Origin: Phyllobacteriaceae bacterium UBA1940 | Lineage (GTDB): Bacteria; Pseudomonadota; Alphaproteobacteria; Rhizobiales; Rhizobiaceae | Assembly (NCBI GenBank): GCA_002336975.1 | Contig: DDFA01000139.1 | Coordinates: forward strand, 1 to 50,641 | Direction of reading: 5' to 3' | Length of the DNA stretch: 50,641 nucleotides | In this document: positions 44,303-50,641 of the stretch, in pieces | How positions within the stretch are numbered: position 1 is the stretch's first letter | Layout of the letters: each line of letters begins with the position of its first letter | Made by a program: the position numbers and the translations under genes | The notes under the pieces: generated by a model | The model's input: the letters and a program-made list of their open reading frames with translations, nothing else | What the model was told of the DNA's origin: nothing | The model's database searches: none

Positions 44303-45958
44303 ATGACGATGTTCAAGAACAATGGCGACCGCGTTCCGGACCATATCCGGGAGATGGCCGAAGACGTGAAGACCGGCAAGGTTGACCGGCGTGAGTTCCT
44401 GGCCTTGGCGTCGGTCTTCGGCGCGTCGACGGCGATGGCCTACGGCATGATCGGTCTGGCCGCGCCGACGCCGGCAATCGCGCAGGAAACCCCGAAGGCG
44501 GGCGGCACGCTGCGCGTTCAAATGGTGGTCAAGGCGCCGAAACAGCCGCGACTGGCCGACTGGACCGAAATCTCCAACTCGATGCGCCAGCAGCTCGAGC
44601 CGCTGGTTTGGTACACGATCGACTCGACCTTCGAGCCCTATCTGCTTGAGGGCTGGGAAGTGAACGACAACGCCACCGAATACACCCTCAAGCTGCGCCA
44701 GGGCGTGACCTGGTCGAACGGCGATGCGCTGACCGCCGACGATCTGGTCTATAACATCAACGCCTGGTGCGATGCGTCGGTGGAAGGCAATTCGATGGTC
44801 GCGCGCATGGGCTCGCTGGCCGACAAGGACAGCAAGAAGGTGCGCGAAGGCGGCGTCACCAAGGTTGACGACCACACGGTCAAGGTGGTGCTGACCGCTC
44901 CGGACATCTCGTTCATCCCGAACCTCGCCGACTATCCGGCGCTGATGATGCACAAGAGCTTCTATGAGGGCGGCGCGGACTTCGTGAAGAACCCGATCGG
45001 CACCGGCCCGTTCCAGCTCGTCTCCTTCGACGTGGGCCAGCGCGTCGTGTTCAAGCGGCGCGAGGACGGCAAGTGGTGGGGCGGCGAGGTGATGCTCGAT
45101 GGCGTCGAATTCATCGACTACGGCACCGATCCGAACGCGATGGTCAGCGCCTTTGAATCGGGTGAAATCGACGCCAATTACGAAACGACGCCGGACTATG
45201 TGAAGGCGCTCGACGATCTCAGCCTGAACAAGAACGAGGCCGTGACCGCGATCACCATCGTCGCCCGCACCAACGTGACCAACAAGCCTTATGACGACAA
45301 GCGGGTGCGCAATGCGCTGCAGCTGGCGGTCGACAATTCGGTGGTGTTGCAGCTTGGTCAGGGTGGCGCCGGCATCCCGGCTGAAAACCATCATGTTGCG
45401 CCGATCCATCCCGAATATTTCGAGCTGCCGAAGGTCGCCCGCGATGTCGAGAAGGCAAAGGCGCTGCTGACCGAAGCCGGCCAGATCGACTTCGAGCATG
45501 AACTGATCTCGTCGGACGAGGACTGGCACAAGAACACCGGCGATGCGATTGCGGCGCAGCTGCGCGATGCGGGCATCAAGGTCAAGCGCACCGTGCTGCC
45601 GGGCTCGACCTTCTGGAACGACTGGACGAAGTATCCCTATTCGCTGACCAACTGGACCATGCGTCCGCTGGGCGTGCAGGTGCTGGCGCTGGCTTACCGC
45701 ACCGGCGAAGCCTGGAACGAGACCGGCTTCTCCGACCCGGCTTTCGACAAGGCGCTGGGCGACGCGCTGGCGATCAGCGACGCCGACAAGCGCAAGGAAG
45801 TGATGAAAACCTGCGAGCAGATCCTGCAGGACTCGGGCATCATCATCCAGCCGTTCTGGCGCAAGGTGTACAACCACAATTCGCCAAAGGTGCACGGCTA
45901 TTCCCAGCAGGCTTTGCAGCAGTTGCAGCTCGGCAAGGTCTGGATGTCAGAAGGCTGA
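44303..45958 (+). CDS. Peptide/opine-type ABC transporter substrate-binding protein (SBP family 5)
   Basis: The 551-aa extracytoplasmic binding protein has a twin-arginine-like export signal ([17 protein letters not shown], mature from about AIAQET) and the SBP_bac_5 pattern: [42 protein letters not shown] and [10 protein letters not shown]. Such proteins carry oligopeptides, opines or sugars; the ligand is unknown. GGGAG lies upstream of the ATG at spacing 9. It is the first gene of the operon running to the right edge, and the hairpin after it typically boosts expression of the binding protein over the permeases. Confidence 0.92.
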   Translation: MTMFKNNGDRVPDHIREMAEDVKTGKVDRREFLALASVFGASTAMAYGMIGLAAPTPAIAQETPKAGGTLRVQMVVKAPKQPRLADWTEISNSMRQQLEPLVWYTIDSTFEPYLLEGWEVNDNATEYTLKLRQGVTWSNGDALTADDLVYNINAWCDASVEGNSMVARMGSLADKDSKKVREGGVTKVDDHTVKVVLTAPDISFIPNLADYPALMMHKSFYEGGADFVKNPIGTGPFQLVSFDVGQRVVFKRREDGKWWGGEVMLDGVEFIDYGTDPNAMVSAFESGEIDANYETTPDYVKALDDLSLNKNEAVTAITIVARTNVTNKPYDDKRVRNALQLAVDNSVVLQLGQGGAGIPAENHHVAPIHPEYFELPKVARDVEKAKALLTEAGQIDFEHELISSDEDWHKNTGDAIAAQLRDAGIKVKRTVLPGSTFWNDWTKYPYSLTNWTMRPLGVQVLALAYRTGEAWNETGFSDPAFDKALGDALAISDADKRKEVMKTCEQILQDSGIIIQPFWRKVYNHNSPKVHGYSQQALQQLQLGKVWMSEG

Positions 45959-45969
45959 GGTCTTCCTGG

Positions 45970-45995
45970 CGGGGAGGGGCGCTTGCCTCTCCCCG
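45970..45995 (+). terminator. Intra-operon stem-loop after the binding-protein gene
   Basis: CGGGGAGGGGC-GCTT-GCCTCTCCCCG forms an 11-bp stem with one G-U. No T run follows. It lies between the binding-protein and permease genes and is likely an attenuator or 3'-end stabiliser. Confidence 0.6.
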
Positions 45996-46071
45996 TCATC
46001 TGACGGCAGGATGATCTGAGGGGATCGTTCTCGCTGTTGGGTCCCAGCACTGGGAACGATAGGGGGAGGAC

Positions 46072-47106
46072 ATGCTGCAATTCATCCTGAGGCGGCTGGG
46101 CGTCATGGCGTTGACCATGTTCTGCCTGACGCTGATCGTATTCCTGCTGATCAGCCTTGAGCCGAATCTGAAGAAACTGGCGATCAGCCAGACCGAAGCG
46201 CGCGCCACGCAGGAGCAACTCGACAGCTGGCTGCAGCGCAATGGCTACCGGCAGAATTTCTTCGTGCGCTACGGCCAGTGGCTGGGCGTGGTGAAGAAAC
46301 AGCCCAATGTCAACGCCGAAGGCAAGCCGGAGCCGCGGTTCGTGTTCTGCGACGAGCCGGCCGAACCGGTCTATTCCGGGGTTTTCCAGGGCGATTTCGG
46401 CTGCTCGACCAAGTTCCGCACCACCGTCTCGTCGAAACTGTTCCCGGCGCTGAAGGCGACCGGCGTGCTGATGTTCTGGGTGATGGTGGTGATGGTGCCG
46501 GCGTCGCTGCTGATCGGCGTGCTGGCGGGCATGCGCGAAGGGTCGCGCACCGACCGGGCGCTGTCGGCGATCTCGATCCTGACCACGGCGACGCCGGAAT
46601 ATGTGTCAGGCGTCATCTTCTCCGTGATCTTCGCGTCCTGGCTCGGCTGGCTGAACGGGTCGGCGGCGAGCGCCACGACGCAAGGGGTGAGCTTCTACAA
46701 TTTCACGCTGCCGGTGATGACGATGGCGATCTACGGCATCGGCTATATCGCGCGGATGACGCGGGCCTCGATGGTTGAGGTGATGACGCAGCAATATATC
46801 CGCACCGCGCGGCTGAAGGGTCTGTCGTTTCCCAGCGTTGTGGTCAAGCACGCGCTGCGCAATGCGCTGATCGCGCCGTTCACCGTGATCATGCTGCAGT
46901 TTCCGTGGCTGCTGACCGGCGTAGTCGTGGTCGAGACGATGTTCCGCTATCAGGGGTTCGGCTACACGCTGGTGGAGGCCGCCTCCAACAATGACATCGA
47001 CCTGCTGCTCGGCTGCGCGCTGGTGTCGGTGTTCGTCGTGTTGTTCACGCAGTTGCTGTCCGACATCGGATACGCGCTGCTGAACCCGCGCATTCGTGTG
47101 CAGTAG
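46072..47106 (+). CDS. ABC transporter permease, DppB type
   Basis: The 344-aa inner-membrane protein has an N-terminal helix (FILRRLGVMALTMFCLTLIVFLL), a long periplasmic loop (about residues 40-125, including a cysteine-containing DFGCSTKF), then five helices and the BPD transport motif (VEVMTQQYIRTARLKGLSF). It is a DppB-type permease. GGGGGAGGAC immediately precedes the ATG. The next permease starts 9 bp after the stop. Confidence 0.93.
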   Translation: MLQFILRRLGVMALTMFCLTLIVFLLISLEPNLKKLAISQTEARATQEQLDSWLQRNGYRQNFFVRYGQWLGVVKKQPNVNAEGKPEPRFVFCDEPAEPVYSGVFQGDFGCSTKFRTTVSSKLFPALKATGVLMFWVMVVMVPASLLIGVLAGMREGSRTDRALSAISILTTATPEYVSGVIFSVIFASWLGWLNGSAASATTQGVSFYNFTLPVMTMAIYGIGYIARMTRASMVEVMTQQYIRTARLKGLSFPSVVVKHALRNALIAPFTVIMLQFPWLLTGVVVVETMFRYQGFGYTLVEAASNNDIDLLLGCALVSVFVVLFTQLLSDIGYALLNPRIRVQ

Positions 47107-47115
47107 GGGGCCGGC

Positions 47116-48273
47116 ATGACCATAGAATCTGTCGGCTGGCTCCAGATTATCGCGGGAATTGCCGGCCGGTTCTGGCCGGTTTGGTTGGCGATCGCGGTGA
47201 CGATGGGCCTGTCCTACGCCTTTCGCAAAAGGCTCGGGCTTTGTGGCCAGCTCTACGACACCGGCGCAGGCCTTGTCGGACTGTTCCTGTGCCTGTTCTG
47301 GCTGTTCACGGCGATTTTCGCCTCGACCGTCGCCACCTTCGATCCGCTGGTCCAGGTGGCGGTGCTGAAGAACGCGCTGCCCGGAGCCGTCGTGCCGGAT
47401 GGCAGCGGGGTCTACCTGCTTGGCGGCGATAACCTTGCGCGCGACGTGTTCTCGCGCATGGTCTACGGCAGCCAGATCGTGCTTGTCATCGCGCCCGCGG
47501 CGACCGCGTTCGCGCTGATGGTCGGCGTCACGCTTGGCCTGCCGGCGGGATATTTCGGCGGCCGGATTGACGCCTTGCTGTCGTTCCTCGCCAATCTGGT
47601 GCTGGCGTTCCCGGTGATCCTGCTGTTCTACCTCTTGGTGACGCCGGCGATCGTCGAGATGGGCCTGCCGCAATGGATGGCGGCGGTGTTCTTCCTGTTC
47701 CCGATCATCTTCTTCGTGACGCTGTTCTGGACCCGCTTCAAGAATCGCCCGGATCGGCTCTATCTGCTGCTCGGGCTGACGATCCTGATCGGCGGCTGGG
47801 TCTATCTCGGACTTGTCTTTGACAAGGATCCGCTCGGCATCTTGTCGATGACGTCGAACCAGTTGAACATTTTTGCGGCGGTGGTGTTCGCATCCAGCCC
47901 CGGCGTGTTCCGCATCGTGCGCGGGCTGGTGATGGACATCAAGACGCGCGACTATGTGGCGGCGGCGCAAACGCGCGGCGAGAGCCCGTGGTACATCATG
48001 CTGTGGGAAATCCTGCCCAATGCGCGCGGGCCGCTGATCGTCGATACCTGCCTGAGGATCGGCTACACCACGATCCTGCTCGGCACGCTCGGCTATTTCG
48101 GCCTTGGCCTGGCGCCGGAAAGCCCGGACTGGGGGACATCCATCAAGGACGCCAGCCGGCTGTTGCGGACGGTCGCGCATCCGGCGCTGCCGCCGACATT
48201 CGCGCTGATGACATTCGTGCTGGGGCTCAACCTTCTGGCCGATGCGCTGCGCGAACAGTCGCTGAAAGATTGA
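47116..48273 (+). CDS. ABC transporter permease, DppC type
   Basis: The 385-aa permease has about six transmembrane helices, the GVYLLGGDNLARDVFSRMVYGSQIVL segment typical of DppC/OppC, and the EAA loop IKTRDYVAAAQTRGESPWYIMLWEILPN. A longer-than-usual insertion between helices (residues about 190-245) holds an extra hydrophobic pair. It forms the second half of the channel with the upstream permease. It ends at TGA 48271-48273. Confidence 0.92.
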   Translation: MTIESVGWLQIIAGIAGRFWPVWLAIAVTMGLSYAFRKRLGLCGQLYDTGAGLVGLFLCLFWLFTAIFASTVATFDPLVQVAVLKNALPGAVVPDGSGVYLLGGDNLARDVFSRMVYGSQIVLVIAPAATAFALMVGVTLGLPAGYFGGRIDALLSFLANLVLAFPVILLFYLLVTPAIVEMGLPQWMAAVFFLFPIIFFVTLFWTRFKNRPDRLYLLLGLTILIGGWVYLGLVFDKDPLGILSMTSNQLNIFAAVVFASSPGVFRIVRGLVMDIKTRDYVAAAQTRGESPWYIMLWEILPNARGPLIVDTCLRIGYTTILLGTLGYFGLGLAPESPDWGTSIKDASRLLRTVAHPALPPTFALMTFVLGLNLLADALREQSLKD

Positions 48274-48283
48274 GGAGCAGGTC

Positions 48284-48424
48284 GTGGGTCGCCGTTCGAA
48301 TTCGGGCGTCGGGCGCCCCCCGGCCGGCATCGTGGAATATCGAAGCGGATGGCGTCTGTCCGCTGTCTTGCGAGCGGCGGCCGACGGCCAGCGACTGACG
48401 AGAAACGACCGGCAGGGAGTTTGA
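48284..48424 (+). CDS. Candidate small ORF in the ABC operon (46 codons)
   Basis: GTG 48284 follows AGGAG by 6 nt and runs 46 codons to TGA 48422-48424, one base before the ATG of the ATPase gene. The product is basic (GRRSNSGVGRPPAGIVEY...) with no motif. It fills almost all of an otherwise unexplained 152-bp gap. It may be a real coupling peptide or a chance frame; I could not separate these from sequence alone. Confidence 0.3.
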   Translation: MGRRSNSGVGRPPAGIVEYRSGWRLSAVLRAAADGQRLTRNDRQGV

Positions 48425-48425
48425 C

Positions 48426-50641
48426 ATGAACGAAGCGATCAAAGCCACGGACGTCTCCTCCGCCCAACCGATCATCGACATCCAGAACCTGTCGATCTCG
48501 TTCTTCACCAAGCGCGGCGAAATTCCCGCCGTGATGGACTTTTCCTGCAAGGTGATGCCCGGCGAGGCGATGGGCATCGTCGGCGAGAGCGGCTGCGGCA
48601 AGTCGACCGTGTCGCTCGGCATCATGCGCGACCTGTCCAATGTCGGCAAAATCGTCGGCGGCCGTATCCTGTTCCAGGGCAGGGACATGGGCGAGATGTC
48701 GGACGAAGAGCTGCGCTCGATCCGCGGCAACAAGATCGCGATGATCTATCAGGAGCCGATGGCGTCGCTCAATCCGGCGATGAAGATCGGCAAGCAGTTG
48801 ATGGAAGTGCCGCTGCTGCACGAAAAGGTCTCCAGGCAGGAAGCCTACAAGCGGGCGCTGGAAATGGTGCAGGCGGTGAAGCTGCCAGACCCCGAACGGA
48901 TGCTGCGCTCCTATCCGCACCAGCTGTCGGGCGGCCAGCAGCAGCGCATCGTCATCGCCATGGCGCTGCTGTCGAAGCCGTCGCTGCTGCTGCTCGACGA
49001 ACCGACCACCGCGCTCGACGTGACGGTGGAGGCCGGCATCGTGCAACTGGTGAAGGGGCTCGGCCAGAAATACGGCACGTCGATGATCTTCGTGTCGCAC
49101 AATCTCGGCCTGATCCTCGAGACCTGCGACAAGATCACGGTGATGTATTCGGGCGAGGCGGTCGAGACCGGCAACATCAAGGACGTGTTCGACCGGATGC
49201 GCCACCCCTATACGCAAGGGCTGTTCCGCTCGATCCCGCTGCCCGGCGCCGACAAGAATTCGCGGCCGCTGGTAGCGATTCCGGGCCAGTTGCCGCTGCC
49301 GCACGAGCGGCCCAAGGGCTGTAATTTTGGGCCGCGCTGCCACCACTTCGTCGAGGGCGTGTGCAACGCCGCCGAAATTCCGATGGTCAAGGTCGCCGGC
49401 CATGACGAGCATTATTCGCGCTGCGTGCGGTTCAACGAACTCGACTGGGCCGAATTGCCGCCGGGCGCGGAGAAAAAGCACGAGCCGGTGAAGCCCGGCA
49501 AGCCGGTGCTCAGAATAGACAATCTGAAGAAATATTATCGCGTCGGCGGCAACGAGGTTTTCGGCGCCGGCGGCGAGGGCCGCGTCGTCAAGGCCAACGA
49601 GTCGATCTCGTTCGAGGCGCGCGAGTCCGAAACCGTGGCCATCGTCGGCGAATCGGGTTGCGGGAAATCGACGCTGGCCAAGGTGCTGCTGGGGCTAGAA
49701 ACCGCCAGTTCAGGCGATGTGCTGCTGGGCAAGGAGCGGATCGAATCGACCCCGGTCGAATTGCGCGACGTGCAGACGGTGTCGGGCATCCAGATGGTGT
49801 TCCAGAACCCGTTCGACACGCTCAACCCCAGCCATTCGGTGGGGTCGCAGATCATCCGCACGCTGGAAAAGTTCGGCTACGGCAAGACCGTCGCCGAACG
49901 CACCGAGCGCATGTACAAGCTGCTCGATCTGGTGAAGCTGCCGCGCGCCTTCGCCGAGCGGATGCCGCGCCAGATGTCGGGCGGGCAAAAGCAGCGCATC
50001 GGCGTGGCGCGCGCCTTCGCCGGCCATGCGCAGGTGGTGGTGGCGGACGAACCGGTGTCGGCGCTGGACGTCAGCGTGCAGGCGGCGGTGACCGAACTGC
50101 TGATGGACATCCAGCGCAAGAACAAGACAACGATGCTGTTCATCAGCCACGACCTGTCGGTGGTGCGCTACATCGCCGACCGCGTGGTGGTGATGTATCT
50201 CGGCCATATCGTCGAGCAGGGGTCGACCGACCAGATCTTTGCGCCGCCTTATCACCCCTATACCGAGGCGCTGCTATCGGCGATCCCGATCGCCGACACA
50301 TCCGTGGTCAAGCAGCACATCGTGCTGGAAGGCGATATTCCCTCGGCGATGAACCCGCCGCCGGGCTGCCCGTTCCAGACGCGCTGCCGCTGGAAATCCA
50401 GCGTCCCGGGCAACAAATGCGAGACCGAACTACCGCCGCTGAAGGATCTCGGCGACGGCCATATGAGCCTGTGCTGGCTGGCGGACGACGTGCTGGCGAC
50501 GATGGAACCGGTGATCAAGGTGGGCGGCGAGGACATTGTCGACGTTGCTCCGCGTGACGAGACGCCGGCTGCGCCGCGGACAAGGGCCGCCGCCGGAAAG
50601 AAAGCGCCGCGCGCGGCCGCCCCGGCGGTCCGGGCGGCGTC
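48426..50641 (+). CDS. Fused double ABC ATPase (DppD-DppF type), 3' end cut by window edge
   Basis: The frame is open from ATG 48426 (GGGAG 7 nt upstream) to the right edge, 738 codons. Two complete ATPase units follow each other: unit 1 with GESGCGKST, SGGQQQR and LLLLDEPTTALDV, closed by an oligopeptide-type Cys-rich tail (GCNFGPRC...SRCV), and unit 2 with GESGCGKST, SGGQKQR and VVADEPVSALDV, closed by CPFQTRCRW. This is the DppD-DppF pair as one polypeptide. Residues beyond about 705 are a Pro/Ala/Lys/Arg-rich tail (TRAAAGKKAPRAAAP) still open at the edge, unlike the usual end of the family. It powers the upstream permeases. Confidence 0.93.
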   Translation, partial: MNEAIKATDVSSAQPIIDIQNLSISFFTKRGEIPAVMDFSCKVMPGEAMGIVGESGCGKSTVSLGIMRDLSNVGKIVGGRILFQGRDMGEMSDEELRSIRGNKIAMIYQEPMASLNPAMKIGKQLMEVPLLHEKVSRQEAYKRALEMVQAVKLPDPERMLRSYPHQLSGGQQQRIVIAMALLSKPSLLLLDEPTTALDVTVEAGIVQLVKGLGQKYGTSMIFVSHNLGLILETCDKITVMYSGEAVETGNIKDVFDRMRHPYTQGLFRSIPLPGADKNSRPLVAIPGQLPLPHERPKGCNFGPRCHHFVEGVCNAAEIPMVKVAGHDEHYSRCVRFNELDWAELPPGAEKKHEPVKPGKPVLRIDNLKKYYRVGGNEVFGAGGEGRVVKANESISFEARESETVAIVGESGCGKSTLAKVLLGLETASSGDVLLGKERIESTPVELRDVQTVSGIQMVFQNPFDTLNPSHSVGSQIIRTLEKFGYGKTVAERTERMYKLLDLVKLPRAFAERMPRQMSGGQKQRIGVARAFAGHAQVVVADEPVSALDVSVQAAVTELLMDIQRKNKTTMLFISHDLSVVRYIADRVVVMYLGHIVEQGSTDQIFAPPYHPYTEALLSAIPIADTSVVKQHIVLEGDIPSAMNPPPGCPFQTRCRWKSSVPGNKCETELPPLKDLGDGHMSLCWLADDVLATMEPVIKVGGEDIVDVAPRDETPAAPRTRAAAGKKAPRAAAPAVRAA

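Overview
The window is about 50.6 kb of GC-rich chromosome (roughly two thirds G+C by eye). Gene families and synteny point to an alphaproteobacterium, most likely of the order Rhizobiales (Mesorhizobium or Phyllobacteriaceae-like): a ccoNOQP-ccoGHIS cluster beside an FnrN-type regulator, a BP26-like SIMPL protein, a TamA/TamB pair, an alpha-2-macroglobulin/PbpC pair and rhizobial-style ABC operons. This assignment is inference; there is no rRNA gene to confirm it.

Layout. 1-868: N-terminal part of an exported Gln-rich protein that runs off the left edge. 1017-8921 (minus): the complete cbb3 oxidase operon ccoNOQP followed by the assembly genes ccoGHIS. 9145-11370: ppk2, a hemerythrin-like gene and a 4Fe-4S FNR-type regulator. 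Four FNR/FixK-type palindromes (5490, 8983, 9073, 10119) tie 1-10.7 kb into one low-oxygen regulon. 11541-15587: small housekeeping or unknown genes (YcgN-like, NTF2-like, a secreted WDDR-repeat protein, a SIMPL protein, a DUF2783/FAD monooxygenase pair). 15942-18420: a CRISPR array of 38 repeats and 37 spacers with type II-C-like repeats and no cas gene in the window. 18578-18653: a tRNA with a CAT anticodon. 18742-23593: kynureninase, a persulfide-dioxygenase-like MBL protein, a small secreted protein, a YcaQ-type gene broken by an amber codon, and a flavodoxin-fold quinone reductase. 23006-27560 (minus): five overlapping genes for uptake and hydrolysis of an unidentified, probably pyrimidine-like N-heterocycle, with a divergent creatininase-family gene. 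28850-30069: a locally AT-richer patch with an outer-membrane beta-barrel gene and a structured non-coding stretch. 30070-37610 (minus): pbpC and a PAN-domain alpha-2-macroglobulin. 37894-44023: tamA-tamB. 44303 to the right edge: a peptide/opine-type ABC transporter operon whose fused double ATPase gene is cut by the window end.

How the parts fit. The left third is a microaerobic respiration module: the oxidase, its copper and heme assembly factors, a polyphosphate kinase and an oxygen- or NO-binding-type protein, controlled by an FNR-family sensor encoded beside them. The right third is envelope biology (PbpC/A2M defence and peptidoglycan, TamAB outer-membrane assembly) followed by solute import. 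The least expected element is the large, nearly perfect orphan CRISPR array between a monooxygenase gene and a tRNA.
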